Positions 8,766 to 18,760 of a stretch of DNA of 64,000 bases are shown here, piece by piece (position 1 is the first letter of the stretch; each line of letters begins with the position of its first letter). Location: the NCBI RefSeq assembly GCF_003254475.1, contig NZ_QFYQ01000001.1, forward strand, positions 1,302,001-1,366,000, in the 5' to 3' direction. Origin of the DNA: Phenylobacterium soli (GTDB lineage Bacteria; Pseudomonadota; Alphaproteobacteria; Caulobacterales; Caulobacteraceae). Position numbers and translations under genes: made by a program. The notes beneath the pieces are model-generated. The model was not told the origin of the DNA, searched no databases, and was given only the letters and a program-made list of their open reading frames with translations.

Positions 8766-9355
8766 GCCTTCGAGAAGGGTCGGCTGAGGAATCTCGAGCC
8801 GGCCACTCCGAAGCGCCAGGGCAGGTCCGCGGCGCGGCTGATGCCGATCCGCGGGCCGGCCACGATCGGCGGGTCGGATGCGCGCGGCGCCAGCGCGAAG
8901 GGCGCCTCCTCCAGTGACAGGCCGTCGTGCGCGCGGGTCACCGCCAGCGCCTGGCACAGCTTGCCCGGGCCGGAGCAGAGCTGGCGCGGATCTTCGACGC
9001 CGCGCCGCTCGCGCATCAGCTCGAGTCCGAGGGTCGGCTCGATGGCGCGGATCAGCACGGCGCTGCCGGGATCGGCGCCGCAGACCACGTTCAGGCACCA
9101 GTGGATGCCGTAGGAGCGGTAGACGTAGGCCCGGCCGACCGGGCCGAACACCACCGCATTGCGGGGCGTCGGTCCCGAGAAGCTGTGCGAGGCCGGATCC
9201 TCGTGGTGATAGGCCTCGGTCTCGACGATCACGCCGCCGACGCCGTCGACCAGCAGCGTCCAGCCGATCAGCGCCCGCGCCGCGTCCACGGGATGCAGGG
9301 CGAAAACCGAGGCTTGACCCTGCTCCGTACCGGGGCGTGAAATGGACCCAACCAT
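8762..9355 (-). CDS. DNA-3-methyladenine glycosylase, Aag/MPG type
   Basis: This base-excision repair enzyme removes alkylated and deaminated purines. Motifs of the Aag/MPG fold are visible: [20 protein letters not shown] with the catalytic Glu, [19 protein letters not shown] with the intercalating region, VLIRAIEP and [11 protein letters not shown]. The 197-residue length is normal. The start at 9355 (ATG) was chosen because it begins 17 bases from the divergent gene; no good ribosome binding site precedes it, so a start slightly further in is possible. A second, unrelated alkyl-purine glycosylase (tag) lies at 46.1 kb. Confidence 0.92.
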   Translation of the reverse strand: MVGSISRPGTEQGQASVFALHPVDAARALIGWTLLVDGVGGVIVETEAYHHEDPASHSFSGPTPRNAVVFGPVGRAYVYRSYGIHWCLNVVCGADPGSAVLIRAIEPTLGLELMRERRGVEDPRQLCSGPGKLCQALAVTRAHDGLSLEEAPFALAPRASDPPIVAGPRIGISRAADLPWRFGVAGSRFLSRPFSKA

Positions 9356-9371
9356 AACGGGAGGATGTGCC

Positions 9372-10553
9372 ATGCCGTACGTCGAGGGCCAAACCATTCA
9401 CGACGCCGACAGCCACATCATGGAGCTGCCGGGGACGATCAACCGCTACATCGATCCCAAGCACCGCGACGACTTCGTCGCCAAGACCGGGCGCAAGGAC
9501 GTGCTGCCCGAATGGTTCGCCAACGCCGCGGCCAAGATGGAGGACTCGGAGTTCCTGGCCGGGGCCGAAGCCAACATCCTGCTGCGCAAGAACTACGAGG
9601 CGCTGGGCGCCTTCAAGGCGTCGGACCGCCCGAAGACGCTCGATTATCTCGGCTTCGCCAGCCAGCTCGTCTTCACCACCGCCTGCCTCTCGAACTTCGG
9701 GCTCGAGCAGATGGGTGAGGTGGAACTCGCCGTCGAAGCAGCGCGCGCCCACAACCGCATGATGACCGAGTTCTGCTCGGTGGACCGCCGGCTGCTGGCC
9801 ACGGGGTATGTGCCGCTGGTCGACCGCGCCCGGGCGCCGGAGATCGCCCGCGAGGCGCTGAAGCTCGGCGCCAAGGGCCTGATCGTGCCCTCGCGACATC
9901 CGCCGGGTTTCTCGCCCAGCCACGTCGAGCTCGACGGGCTCTGGGCCGTGGCGCAGGAGGCCGGCGTGCCGATCCTCTTCCACGTCGGCGGCGAGGAGAA
10001 GATGCACCCCGACTATCTGGAGAACGGCCTGCCGAAGGTGAAGGACTTCCATGGCGGCGACGAGAACTTCACCTCGCTCACCTTCATGACCATCCCGGTG
10101 TCGGTGTGGCAGACGCTCTCCGCCCTGGTGATCGACGGGGTCTTCGACCGCTTCCCGAACCTGAAGTTCGGCGCCATCGAGCTGGGCGCGTCCTGGCTCC
10201 CCAGCCTGATGAAGTTTCTCGATTCCGGCGTCGCGGCCTTCGCCAAGGAAGAGCGCCTGCAGAAGCTCTCGGGCAAGCCCAGCGAGATCCTGCGCCGCCA
10301 GCTGCGGGTGACGCCCTATCCGCATGAGGACGTGCGCTGGATCATCGAGAACTCCGGCGAGGAGATGATCCTGTTCTCCTCCGACTTCCCGCACGTGGAG
10401 GGCGGCCGCAATCCGCTGAAGCGATTCAACGACAGCCTCGAGGGCTGCTCGGAGGCGGTGAAGCGCAGGTTCTATCGCGACAACTTCATCGACATGATGG
10501 GCCGCGGGCTCGATCCGGCCCTGCACGACCTGCCGAGCCTCGCGGCCGCCTGA
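9372..10553 (+). CDS. Amidohydrolase-2 family metal-dependent hydrolase
   Basis: The 393-residue protein begins with [11 protein letters not shown], which carries the Asp-x-Asp-x-His type metal site of the amidohydrolase_2 (ACMSD-like) TIM-barrel family. Later motifs are [26 protein letters not shown] and [15 protein letters not shown], the last with the Asp that activates water. The C-terminus ([11 protein letters not shown]) is also typical. Members decarboxylate or hydrolyse aromatic and cyclic substrates; the substrate here is unknown. GGGAGG at about 9359-9364 is the ribosome binding site for the ATG at 9372. Confidence 0.88.
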   Translation: MPYVEGQTIHDADSHIMELPGTINRYIDPKHRDDFVAKTGRKDVLPEWFANAAAKMEDSEFLAGAEANILLRKNYEALGAFKASDRPKTLDYLGFASQLVFTTACLSNFGLEQMGEVELAVEAARAHNRMMTEFCSVDRRLLATGYVPLVDRARAPEIAREALKLGAKGLIVPSRHPPGFSPSHVELDGLWAVAQEAGVPILFHVGGEEKMHPDYLENGLPKVKDFHGGDENFTSLTFMTIPVSVWQTLSALVIDGVFDRFPNLKFGAIELGASWLPSLMKFLDSGVAAFAKEERLQKLSGKPSEILRRQLRVTPYPHEDVRWIIENSGEEMILFSSDFPHVEGGRNPLKRFNDSLEGCSEAVKRRFYRDNFIDMMGRGLDPALHDLPSLAAA

Positions 10554-10556
10554 GGG

Positions 10557-12425
10557 TCAGGCCGAGCGGATTTCCGCCGCCGCGTCCGCTGCCGGCTCGG
10601 CGGCGAGGGCGCGCGCCATGGCCTCGGTGAGGTCGAGGATCTGGATCGGCTTGGAGGCGTGCTCCGTGAAGCCGAGCTCGAGGTAGCGCGTCCGCCCGCC
10701 CGAGGTGACGTCGGCGGTCAGGGCGACCACCGGCGCGCGCTGGTTGGGGCCCGGCGTCGCGCGAAGGTTCTGCAGCACCTCGACGCCGCTCATCCCCGGC
10801 ATCTGGATGTCGAGGAGCACGAGGTCGAACGCCTGCGCGCCCATCACCTCCAGCGCCTCGGGTCCGCTGGCGGCCTTGACCACGGCGTGGCCGAGGCTGG
10901 TCAGCAGCTGGTCGAGCACGAGCAGATTGGTGGCGTTGTCGTCGACGCAGAGGACGTGGAGACCCGCCTCGAGCTCGGGCTCCTCGGGCGCCTTCGCCGG
11001 GCTCGGCTTGCGCAGCGCCCCCTGACTGAGCGCCAGCGGCACCTCGATGTGGAAGGTCGAGCCGAGGCCGAGCTGGCTCTCCACCCAGATGCGGCCGCCC
11101 ATCAGTTCGGTGAGCTGCTTGGCGATGGCGAGGCCAAGGCCGGTGCCGCCGAACTTGCGCATCTCGGTTTCGTCGGCCTGGGAGAAGCGCTCGAAGAGGA
11201 TCGGCAGATGCTCGGCCGAAATCCCTGGACCGGTATCGCGCACGGCGATGTGGACGAGGCTGTGATCGGCGCCCTTGGGCCGCGCCTCGGCGATGATCTG
11301 CACCGAGCCGGCCTCGGTGAACTTCAGCGCGTTGCCCACGAGATTGAACAGCACCTGACGCATGCGAAGGGCGTCCATCATCACCACGTTCGGCAGATCG
11401 CCGCGCAGGATGAGGGCCAGGTCGACGCCGCGCTCGTCGGCGCGCCCGGTCCAGAAGCCGACCAGCCGATCGAGGAACAGGGTGAGGTCCTCCGGGCCGG
11501 TGATCAGCTCGAGCCGGCCGGCGTCGATCTTGGAAACGTCGAGGATGTCGTTGAGGATCGAGAGCAGGTACTCGCCGCTCTCGATCAGGACGTCCAGGCG
11601 CTCCGACTGCGCCGGGTCGATCTCGTCGCGCTTGAGGAGCTGGGCCATGCCGAGCACGCCGTTCATCGGCGTGCGGATCTCGTGGCTCATGGTGGCCAGG
11701 AAGTTCGACTTGGCGCGGTTGGCCTGGCGGGCCGCCTCGCGCGCCCGGTTGGCGGCTTCGCGTTCGGCGACCGCTTGGTCGCGCGCCGTCTGCAGCTCGG
11801 TAACGAGGTCGAGGTTCGAGTTGAACGCGGCATGCCAGGTGGAGACCGCCTTGAAGGTGTTGGCCGAGATGATCACCAGGAGGAAGGTGGTCACGGCCAA
11901 GCCCAGCAGGCAGGCGGCCGCGGCGACGGGCGACAGCAACCAGCCGATCACCAGCGCGCCTGCGAGCGTCACCGGACCTGCAAAGCCCCAGAACACCATC
12001 CGCGAGAGGGAGCCCGCCGCCTGGGCCAGGACGATCAGGGTGACGACCTGGACGCCGAAGTAGACGATCTCCTTGATGCCGCCGGTGAAGACGAGCGCCA
12101 GGGTCGGGGCGAGATAGACGACCATGCGGATGCCGGAGAGGATCGCCAGCCTGCGAAGTCCGGGGACCTCGTCGGCGGTATCGCTGTGCTCGATCCAGCG
12201 GCTGAGGGTGCGCTGGAGGAAGGCGTCGAAGGCGGTGGCCCAGACCACATAGCCTGCGCCCGCATAGGGGTGACCGAGCAGCCACCAGGACACGCCGGCC
12301 AGCAGATTGAACACCAGGTGCGCCCACACCGGCAGCACGAGCCCGGCGAGCGTCAGCTGGTATCCGTTCCACCTCGAATTCACACCGCCGAGGCCTTCCA
12401 CAGGCTTCGGCTCGGACGCCGTCAT
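10557..12425 (-). CDS. Membrane hybrid sensor histidine kinase with C-terminal receiver
   Basis: The 622-residue protein has about six hydrophobic segments (roughly 23-190), a coiled coil (210-240) and a HisKA domain with phospho-acceptor His248 in MSHEIRTP. The ATPase domain has N-box Asn365, G1 DTGPG (397-401) and G2 GGTGLGLA (426-433). A receiver domain with Asp539 in [11 protein letters not shown] forms the C-terminal part, and AVVALTAD and KPI are also seen. It should autophosphorylate and pass phosphate to its own receiver, then to an unlinked phosphotransfer protein. No periplasmic sensor domain of useful size is present, so the membrane region itself may sense the signal. No partner regulator is adjacent. 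Confidence 0.93.
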   Translation of the reverse strand: MTASEPKPVEGLGGVNSRWNGYQLTLAGLVLPVWAHLVFNLLAGVSWWLLGHPYAGAGYVVWATAFDAFLQRTLSRWIEHSDTADEVPGLRRLAILSGIRMVVYLAPTLALVFTGGIKEIVYFGVQVVTLIVLAQAAGSLSRMVFWGFAGPVTLAGALVIGWLLSPVAAAACLLGLAVTTFLLVIISANTFKAVSTWHAAFNSNLDLVTELQTARDQAVAEREAANRAREAARQANRAKSNFLATMSHEIRTPMNGVLGMAQLLKRDEIDPAQSERLDVLIESGEYLLSILNDILDVSKIDAGRLELITGPEDLTLFLDRLVGFWTGRADERGVDLALILRGDLPNVVMMDALRMRQVLFNLVGNALKFTEAGSVQIIAEARPKGADHSLVHIAVRDTGPGISAEHLPILFERFSQADETEMRKFGGTGLGLAIAKQLTELMGGRIWVESQLGLGSTFHIEVPLALSQGALRKPSPAKAPEEPELEAGLHVLCVDDNATNLLVLDQLLTSLGHAVVKAASGPEALEVMGAQAFDLVLLDIQMPGMSGVEVLQNLRATPGPNQRAPVVALTADVTSGGRTRYLELGFTEHASKPIQILDLTEAMARALAAEPAADAAAEIRSA

Positions 12426-12517
12426 CGCTACCCCCTTGGGAGGCGCGGAGGCTAGCTCGGAAAGGTAAAGCTTAGAAAAACGCCGGTCTTTCTCCTGCCG
12501 GTTGAAATCGGGCCGGA

Positions 12518-14266
12518 CTACCCCGCCAGCGCCGCAGGCGTCATCGCCTCGAGGTCGGCCGCGCCGTCCTTGAGTCCCTCCGCGAGGCCCGGCGCGAGGC
12601 TCAGCACCTGGCCGGAGTAGAGGCGGGCGAGGGCGGCCTTGCCCTGCAGCCAGGGATCATCCGAACCGCCGGCCGCCAGGGCCTGACGGCCCAGCATCCA
12701 GCCGCCGATCACGTCGCCGGCGAGCTTCAGGTAAGGACCGGCGGCGGAGAGGGCGTCGGGGCCGCCGTGGGCCAGGACCCAATCGGTCGCGTGCTCCAGC
12801 GCCGCGGCGCCCTGGGCGAGGCGCTTGCCGACGATGGCGAGGTCGGGAACCTCGGTCAGGGTCTGGGCGGTGAGCAGGATTTCGGCGCAGAGCTCGCGCA
12901 TCACCGCGCCCTGGCCCATGCCGACCTTGCGGCCGACGAGGTCGTTGGCCTGGATGCCGTTGGTGCCCTCGTAGATCGGGGCGATGCGGGCGTCGCGGTA
13001 GTGCTGAGCCGCGCCGGTCTCTTCGATGAAGCCCATGCCGCCGTGCACCTGCACGCCCATGGACGCCACCTCAACGCCGACGTCCGTCGACCAGGCCTTG
13101 GCGATCGGCGTGAGCAGCTCCTGGCGGGCCTTGGCCGCGGCGCGCTCCTGTTCCGTATCGGCCAGCCGTGCGAGGTCGGCCAGGACGCCGGTGGTCAGGC
13201 AGATGGCCCGCGCCGCCTCGATCTTGGCCTTCATCAGCATCAGCATCCGGCGCACGTCCGGGTGGTCGTAGATCGCCGCCGGATAGTCGCCGGACCAGAC
13301 GGCGCGGCCCTGGCGGCGCTCCTGGCTGAAGGCCAGGGCCTGCTGGAAGGCGCGCTCCGCGATCGCGACGCCCTGGACGCCCACCTGCAGGCGGGCGGCG
13401 TTCATCATGACGAACATGTGGGCCAGGCCCTGGCCGATCTCGCCGACCAGCTCGGCCTTGGCGCCCTCGTAGAGCATGACGCAGGTGGGCGAGCCGTGGA
13501 TGCCGAGCTTGTGCTCGATCGAGCCCGGCCGGAAGTCATTGCGCGCGCCGATCCGGCCCTCGTCGTCGAGCAGGTACTTGGAGGTGAGGAAGAGGCTGAT
13601 GCCCTTCACCCCTGGCGGGGCGTCGGGCGTGCGGGCGATCACCAGGTGGACGATGTTGTCGGTGGCGTCGTGATCGCCCCAGGTGATGAAGATCTTCTGG
13701 CCGTGCAGGGTGTAGCCGCCCTCGCCGTCCGGCCGGGCCATGGTGGTCAGGGCGGCGAGGTCCGAGCCGGCCTGCGGTTCGGTGAGGCACATGGCGCCGG
13801 TCCATTCGCCGGACACCAGCTTCGGCAGGACGAGGCGCTTCTGGCGCTCGGTGCCATGCAGGGCCAGGGCCTCGATGGCCGCCTGGGTCAGCATCGGGCA
13901 AAGGCCGAACGCCATGTTGGCGGCGTGCGTCATCTCGAACACCGAGAGCTCCAGGGCCTTGGAGAGCCCCTGGCCGCCGAACTCCGGATCGGCCGACAGG
14001 GAGTTCCAGCCGCCCGCAGCGAAGGCCTTGTAGGCGTCCGCGAAACCGGGCGCGGCGGTGACCGCGCCGTTGGCGTACTTCGCGCCCTCGAGGTCGCCAC
14101 GGCGATTCAGCGGCGCCAGCTCGGAGTCGGCGAACTGCCCGGCGGCCTCGAGCACGGCGGCCACGGTGTCGGCGTCCAGCTCGGGAAAGGCCCGTTCCAG
14201 CAGGGCCGGATGGCCCACCGTCTGGAGCGCAAAGGCGATGTCGCGGACCGGAGCGCGGAACGTCAT
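12518..14266 (-). CDS. Acyl-CoA dehydrogenase, DmdC-like long form
   Basis: The 582-residue FAD enzyme belongs to the long acyl-CoA dehydrogenase group with an extra C-terminal domain, often annotated after the 3-methylmercaptopropionyl-CoA dehydrogenase DmdC. It has [15 protein letters not shown] and FITWGDHD (substrate and FAD loops), [33 protein letters not shown], and the catalytic Glu in [14 protein letters not shown]. The C-terminal 130 residues match the DUF4200-like cap of these enzymes in being Ala/Leu-rich. It probably acts on a branched or medium-chain acyl-CoA; DMSP metabolism cannot be claimed because no dmdA, B or D gene is near. Confidence 0.92.
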   Translation of the reverse strand: MTFRAPVRDIAFALQTVGHPALLERAFPELDADTVAAVLEAAGQFADSELAPLNRRGDLEGAKYANGAVTAAPGFADAYKAFAAGGWNSLSADPEFGGQGLSKALELSVFEMTHAANMAFGLCPMLTQAAIEALALHGTERQKRLVLPKLVSGEWTGAMCLTEPQAGSDLAALTTMARPDGEGGYTLHGQKIFITWGDHDATDNIVHLVIARTPDAPPGVKGISLFLTSKYLLDDEGRIGARNDFRPGSIEHKLGIHGSPTCVMLYEGAKAELVGEIGQGLAHMFVMMNAARLQVGVQGVAIAERAFQQALAFSQERRQGRAVWSGDYPAAIYDHPDVRRMLMLMKAKIEAARAICLTTGVLADLARLADTEQERAAAKARQELLTPIAKAWSTDVGVEVASMGVQVHGGMGFIEETGAAQHYRDARIAPIYEGTNGIQANDLVGRKVGMGQGAVMRELCAEILLTAQTLTEVPDLAIVGKRLAQGAAALEHATDWVLAHGGPDALSAAGPYLKLAGDVIGGWMLGRQALAAGGSDDPWLQGKAALARLYSGQVLSLAPGLAEGLKDGAADLEAMTPAALAG

Positions 14267-14406
14267 GGCAGGTGCTTCCTCTAAGAGACGGTCCTTCTAG
14301 TCGCTCGGGCCGCGTTTAGGGAAGTCGCGGACGGCGCGCAGGCGCCGTCTTTCAGCCAAGCTTGGCTCGCACCATCTGGTGAGACGAGAGCTGGGGAGCC
14401 GCCGTC

Positions 14407-15012
14407 ATGAACATGCGCATCGCCGCCGTCGTCCTTGGAGCGAGCCTCACTCTGGCCGGCTCCGCCTCGGCCAACCCCATCAGCCGCGACCCGGCGAAGG
14501 CGCCGGCCGGGACCTATGTCCTCGACAAAAGGCACGCCAGCCTGATCGCCCGCGTGCCGCACATGGGCGGCTTCTCCCGCTACACCCTGCGCTTCGACGG
14601 ACTGGACGGCGGCTTCACCTACGATCCTGCCAACTGGCAGGCGACCAAGGTCACGTTCAAGGTCGATCCGGCGTCGGCGGACACTGGCGACGCGGGCTTC
14701 AACAGGCAGATCGCAGGCTTCCTCGGCGCGGCGGCCAATCCGGTGATCAGCTTCGCGTCGACCGCGATCACGGGCGGCGAGAACGGCGAGGGGCAGCTCG
14801 CCGGGCACCTGACCTTCCATGGCGCGACGCGGCCGGTGACGCTGAATGTGGTGTTCAACGGGGCCGGTCCGGGGCTGTTGGGCGTTGGTACGCGAATGGG
14901 CTTTTCGGGGACCGCCCACATCAAGCGCTCCGATTTCGGAGCAACGGCCATGAGCCAGTGGGCGGGCGACGACGTCGATCTTGCCTTCGAGCTCGAGTTC
15001 GTCCGGAAGTAG
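14407..15012 (+). CDS. YceI family periplasmic protein
   Basis: The 201-residue protein has a signal peptide (about 1-21, ending ASA) and the YceI lipocalin-like barrel. Motifs are YVLDKRHASLIARVPHMGGFSRYTL at the first strands, GHLTFHGATRPVTLNVVFNG in the middle and KRSDFGA near the end. YceI proteins bind polyisoprenoid chains in the periplasm; the exact role is open. The ATG at 14407 is followed by a second Met three residues in. The next gene, 6 bases downstream, encodes a second YceI domain fused to a cytochrome b561, so the two products probably work together. Confidence 0.94.
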   Translation: MNMRIAAVVLGASLTLAGSASANPISRDPAKAPAGTYVLDKRHASLIARVPHMGGFSRYTLRFDGLDGGFTYDPANWQATKVTFKVDPASADTGDAGFNRQIAGFLGAAANPVISFASTAITGGENGEGQLAGHLTFHGATRPVTLNVVFNGAGPGLLGVGTRMGFSGTAHIKRSDFGATAMSQWAGDDVDLAFELEFVRK

Positions 15013-15018
15013 GAGCCC

Positions 15019-16356
15019 ATGACCGACGTCGCGAAAGATCCGAAAGCCGCCGGCAGCGCCCGCTATTCCCTGGTCGCCATCCTGCTCCACTGGGTGATCG
15101 CAGCCGGCATCGTCCTGCAGGTCGTGCTGGCCGGGCGGATGGAAGGGCCGCGAACGCCGACCAGCTTCGCCGTCACCCAGCTCCACAAGTCGATCGGCAT
15201 CACCATCCTGCTGCTCAGCCTCGTGCGGTTGGCCTGGCGCCTAATGAACCCGCCGGCGCCGTTGCCCGCGACCATGCCGCGCTGGGAGCGCGAGCTCGCG
15301 CGCTGGACGCACGTCGGCTTCTACGTGGTGATGATCGCCATGCCGCTGACCGGCTGGCTGATGGTCTCGGCGAGCCGTATCCCGATCCCGACCCTGCTCT
15401 ATGGCGTCGTGCCCTGGCCCAACCTGCCGCTGGTGGGCGACCTCGCGCCCGCCGCCAAGAAGCTGTGGCACGACATCGGCGAGGGCGGCCACGGCGTGAT
15501 CGCCAAGGTGATCTATGTGCTGCTCGCCCTGCACGTGGCCGGCGCCCTGAAGCACCAGCTGTTCAGCAAGGACGAGCCCGTGCTCGCGCGTATGGCGCCC
15601 GGCGCGGTGGCCGGGCGCTGGGCCGAGCCGCGGATCCTGATCATCCTGCTGGCCTTCGTGGGCGTGATCGTCTTCGGCCGCCTCGTGACGCCGCCGCCGC
15701 CCGGCATGGCCGCGCCCGCTCCGGCGGTCACACCGCAAGGCCCCGCCCAGGAACCGGCGGAGGCGCAGGCTCCCGGCGAGCCCGCCGACGCCGATGCCTC
15801 GCCGCAGACCAGTCCGACGGGGCCGGCGCCGAGCGCCGCAGCGCCGACCGCCATTGCCGGGCCGGTGAATTGGGCGGTGCAGCCGGGCTCGACCCTGGCC
15901 TTCACCGCGACCTGGAGCGGTCAACCCGTGAAGGGCCGCTTCGACCGCTGGCTGGCCGACGTGCAGTTCTCGCCCGAGGCCCTGGACCGCTCCCGGGTCA
16001 AGGTGACCATCGACGTGGGGTCAATCAACACCGGCGACCAGCAGCGCGACGCCGTGCTGCCCTCGGGCGACTGGTTCGATGCCGCGGCCCATCCCAAGGC
16101 GATGTTCAGCGCCACGAGGTTCGAGAAGACCGGCCCCGACCGCTACGTCGCCCACGGAACCCTGCAGCTGCGCGGCGTGACCAAGCCGCAGGACCTGCCG
16201 TTCCGCCTGAAGATCGCGGGCGACAAGGCCGAGGTCAGCGGTGTAACGACCCTCGACCGCACTTCCTTCGGCATTGGACAGGGCGAGTGGAGCAGCACCG
16301 ATCAGATTCCAGCCAAGGTGAGCGTCAACGTCAGCCTGACGGCGAAGCGCGAATAG
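15019..16356 (+). CDS. Cytochrome b561-YceI fusion protein
   Basis: The 445-residue protein joins two domains. Residues 15-190 are a four-helix cytochrome b561 with His24, His56, His98, His172 and His179 placed for two b-type hemes. A Pro/Ala/Glu-rich periplasmic linker follows (about 220-280), after a further hydrophobic segment near 195-215. Residues 284-445 form a YceI domain (FTATWSGQPVKGRFDRW, GVTKPQDLPFRLKI, DRTSFGIGQGEW). The cytochrome could move electrons from quinol to a ligand held by the YceI barrel; that coupling is inferred from the fusion. It follows a stand-alone yceI gene. Confidence 0.93.
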   Translation: MTDVAKDPKAAGSARYSLVAILLHWVIAAGIVLQVVLAGRMEGPRTPTSFAVTQLHKSIGITILLLSLVRLAWRLMNPPAPLPATMPRWERELARWTHVGFYVVMIAMPLTGWLMVSASRIPIPTLLYGVVPWPNLPLVGDLAPAAKKLWHDIGEGGHGVIAKVIYVLLALHVAGALKHQLFSKDEPVLARMAPGAVAGRWAEPRILIILLAFVGVIVFGRLVTPPPPGMAAPAPAVTPQGPAQEPAEAQAPGEPADADASPQTSPTGPAPSAAAPTAIAGPVNWAVQPGSTLAFTATWSGQPVKGRFDRWLADVQFSPEALDRSRVKVTIDVGSINTGDQQRDAVLPSGDWFDAAAHPKAMFSATRFEKTGPDRYVAHGTLQLRGVTKPQDLPFRLKIAGDKAEVSGVTTLDRTSFGIGQGEWSSTDQIPAKVSVNVSLTAKRE

Positions 16357-17261
16357 CCGAGGCGGTTCGCGCCCTGCGCGAGGGGCGGCTCGTCATCCTG
16401 CCCACGGAGACGGTCTACGGCCTGGCGGCGGACGCCTCGAACCCGCAAGCCGTCGCGGCGGTGTATGAGGCCAAGGGGCGGCCGAGCTTCAATCCGCTGA
16501 TCGCCCATGTGGCCGACGCCGCCGCCGCCCGGCGGATCGCCAACTTCGACCCCCGCGCCGAGGCGCTGGCCGCGCGGTTCTGGCCCGGGCCGCTGACCCT
16601 GGTGATGCCGGTGTTGGATACGGCCGCGGTCTGCGATCTCGCCCGCGCCGGGCTCGACACCGTCGCCGTGCGGGCGCCCGCCCACCCGCTGACCCATGCG
16701 CTCTTGAGCAACTTCGGCGGGCCGGTGGTGGCGCCGTCAGCCAATCGTTCCGGCCGGCCCAGCCCGACCACCTGCGCCGACGCGGCGGAGGAGACCGGAG
16801 ACAGCGCCGCGGTGGCGCTCGACGGGGGCGCCTGCGCGATCGGGCTGGAGTCGACGGTGGTGTCCCTGCTGGACGAGGCGCGGCTGCTGCGTCCGGGGGC
16901 GGTGACCCGCGCCGAGATCGAGGCCGTGATCGGCCCGTTGGCGGAAGCCGAGGCCGACGCCCGGCGCTCGCCCGGCCGGCTCGCGCGCCACTACGCGCCC
17001 AACCTGCCGGTCCGGCTGGACGCCGCGGCTCCGGAGGCGGACGAGGCCTATCTCGCGTTCGGGCCATCGCCCGCGGGGGCGCGCGTGTTCAATCTGAGCC
17101 CGGCTGGCGACCTGAAGGAAGCCGCGGCCAATCTGTTCGGCTTTCTGCGCGCCGCCGATCGCTCCGGAGCGAGCGGCATCGCCGTGGCCCCGATCCCGCA
17201 CGAGGGCCTGGGCGAGGCGATCAACGACCGGCTGAAGCGCGCGGCGGGCTTTGTCGGCTGA
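16287..17261 (+). CDS. L-threonylcarbamoyladenylate synthase, Sua5 type
   Basis: The enzyme makes threonylcarbamoyl-AMP for the t6A37 modification of tRNA. The YrdC domain begins at IAEAVRALREGRLVILPTET, followed by VYGLAADA, KGRPSFNPL, FWPGPLTLV and APSANRSGRPSPT. The C-terminal Sua5 domain starts around SPGRLARHYAPNLPV. The start is uncertain: no ATG lies near the conserved region. GTG at 16287 gives 324 residues but overlaps the preceding gene by 70 bases and adds a polar leader unlike the family; the conserved part begins near 16353, where the codon is ATA. The function call does not depend on this. Confidence 0.9.
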   Translation: MEQHRSDSSQGERQRQPDGEARIAEAVRALREGRLVILPTETVYGLAADASNPQAVAAVYEAKGRPSFNPLIAHVADAAAARRIANFDPRAEALAARFWPGPLTLVMPVLDTAAVCDLARAGLDTVAVRAPAHPLTHALLSNFGGPVVAPSANRSGRPSPTTCADAAEETGDSAAVALDGGACAIGLESTVVSLLDEARLLRPGAVTRAEIEAVIGPLAEAEADARRSPGRLARHYAPNLPVRLDAAAPEADEAYLAFGPSPAGARVFNLSPAGDLKEAAANLFGFLRAADRSGASGIAVAPIPHEGLGEAINDRLKRAAGFVG

Positions 17262-17284
17262 GTCCGAGGCACTAGATTTCCGCC

Positions 17285-18709
17285 ATGACCGCTCCCGTTC
17301 CCGCCCCTCGAATGTCAGGCGACGTCATCTCCCGCCTCAAGGCCGTGCTCGGTGAAGGCGGCTGGAGCCAGGACCCGGCCAAGCTGGCGCCGAAGCTGCT
17401 GGAGTGGCGCGATCGCTGGACGGGGACGACGCCCTTCCTGGCGCTGCCGAAGACCACCGAACAGGTCGCCGCCGTCGTCGGCGTCTGCTTCGAGGCCGGG
17501 GTGGCGATCACGCCGCAGGGCGGCAACACCGGCCTCGTCGGCGGCCAGATCCCGCAGGGCGAGATCCTGCTGTCCACCGAGCGGCTGAATGCCATCCGCG
17601 ACCTCGACGCCTTCGACGACGTGATCGTCGCCGAGGCCGGCGTAACCTTGGCCGAGGTGCACGAGGCCGCCGCCGCCCAGCGTCGGCGCTTTCCGCTGGG
17701 CCTCGCCTCGGAGGGCTCGGCCACCGTGGGTGGGGTGATCTCAACCAACGCCGGCGGCACCCAGGTGCTGCGCTACGGCATGGCGCGAAGCCTGGTGCTG
17801 GGGCTCGAGGCCGTGCTGCCGACGGGCGAGGTCTGGAATGGGCTCAAGCGCCTGCGCAAGGACAACACCGGCTACGACCTCAAGCAGCTGCTGATCGGAG
17901 CTGAAGGCACCCTCGGGGTGGTCACCGCCGCGGCGCTGAAGCTCTATCCGCAGATGGCCTCCCGCGCCGTGGCCTTCATCGGCGTCGGTTCGCCCGAAGA
18001 CGCCATCCGGCTGCTGGCGCGCGCCAAGGAGGAGACCGGCGGCGACGTCGAAGCCTTCGAGCTGATGGGCCGGCTCGGCATCGAGTTCGCCCTGCGCAAC
18101 ATCGCCGGCACCCGCGATCCGCTGGCCGAGCGGCATCCCTGGTACGTCCTCGCCGAGTTCGCGAGCGGCGAGGCGGGCTCGGCGCAAAGCGCCATGGAGC
18201 GCTTCCTGGCCTCGGGTCTCGGGGACGGGCTGATCCGCGACGCCGTGGTGGCCCAGACCGAAGCCCAGGCCAAGGCGCTGTGGGCCATCCGCGAGAACCA
18301 GTCCCCGGCCCAGAAGCCGGAAGGCGCCACCTGGAAGCACGACGTGTCGGTGCCGGTAAGCCAGGTCGCGACCTTCCTCGACCGCGCGACCGCCGCCATG
18401 CTGCAGATCGCGCCCGGCGCGCGGATCGCCGCCTTTGGCCACGTGGGCGACGGCAACATCCACTACGACGTGCTGCGGCCCGACGGCGGCTCCGACGCCG
18501 AGCACTCGGCCAAGCGCGACGAGGGCAGCCGGATCGTCCACGACCTCGTGGTCTCGCTGGGCGGCTCGATCAGCGCCGAGCATGGCCTCGGCGCCATGAA
18601 GACGGCCGAGGCGCTGCGCTACAAGAGCCCCGTGGAGGTGCAGGCCATGCGGGCGATCCGCCTCGCCCTCGACCCCAAGCGCATCATGAACCCCAGAGTC
18701 CTATTTTAG
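17285..18709 (+). CDS. FAD-linked D-2-hydroxyacid dehydrogenase (D-2-hydroxyglutarate/D-lactate type)
   Basis: This 474-residue flavoenzyme has the FAD_binding_4 domain (about 45-185) with TPQGGNTGLVGGQIP and LASEGSATVGGVISTNAGG. The FAD-oxidase C-terminal domain carries KHDVSVPVSQV, FGHVGDGNIHYDV and SISAEHGLGAMK, the last two containing the metal-binding His residues. The family oxidises D-2-hydroxyglutarate, D-lactate or related acids; D-2-hydroxyglutarate dehydrogenase is the likeliest in alphaproteobacteria, where it serves serine synthesis by-products. No Fe-S domain is attached. The start at 17285 lies 23 bases after Sua5. Confidence 0.9.
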   Translation: MTAPVPAPRMSGDVISRLKAVLGEGGWSQDPAKLAPKLLEWRDRWTGTTPFLALPKTTEQVAAVVGVCFEAGVAITPQGGNTGLVGGQIPQGEILLSTERLNAIRDLDAFDDVIVAEAGVTLAEVHEAAAAQRRRFPLGLASEGSATVGGVISTNAGGTQVLRYGMARSLVLGLEAVLPTGEVWNGLKRLRKDNTGYDLKQLLIGAEGTLGVVTAAALKLYPQMASRAVAFIGVGSPEDAIRLLARAKEETGGDVEAFELMGRLGIEFALRNIAGTRDPLAERHPWYVLAEFASGEAGSAQSAMERFLASGLGDGLIRDAVVAQTEAQAKALWAIRENQSPAQKPEGATWKHDVSVPVSQVATFLDRATAAMLQIAPGARIAAFGHVGDGNIHYDVLRPDGGSDAEHSAKRDEGSRIVHDLVVSLGGSISAEHGLGAMKTAEALRYKSPVEVQAMRAIRLALDPKRIMNPRVLF

Positions 18710-18760
18710 GGTCCTGTTCTACGCTTGGCGCCACGGCCAAGTCGCGCCAAAGCAGGACCC
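18709..18760 (+). promoter_or_regulatory. Structured leader of yaaA that can hide its ribosome binding site
   Basis: GGGTCCTG (18709-18716) is perfectly complementary to CAGGACCC (18753-18760), which contains the AGGA ribosome binding site and abuts the yaaA ATG. Between them TTGGCGC (18725-18731) pairs with GCGCCAA (18744-18750), while CTTGGC (18724-18729) can instead pair with GCCAAG (18736-18741). The two inner pairings exclude each other. This looks like an attenuating or switching translation-control element; whether it responds to a ligand, a protein or temperature is unknown. Confidence 0.45.

Noticed and set aside
14340..14400. Short palindrome AGCCAAGCTTGGCT upstream of yceI as a regulatory site
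   Set aside because: It is too short and has no second copy or consensus match, so chance is likely.
14379..17261. A single 960-codon plus-strand frame covering YceI, b561 and Sua5
   Set aside because: Only its 3' third, from about 16353, encodes a real protein (Sua5); the upstream part is a wrong-frame reading of the two YceI genes.
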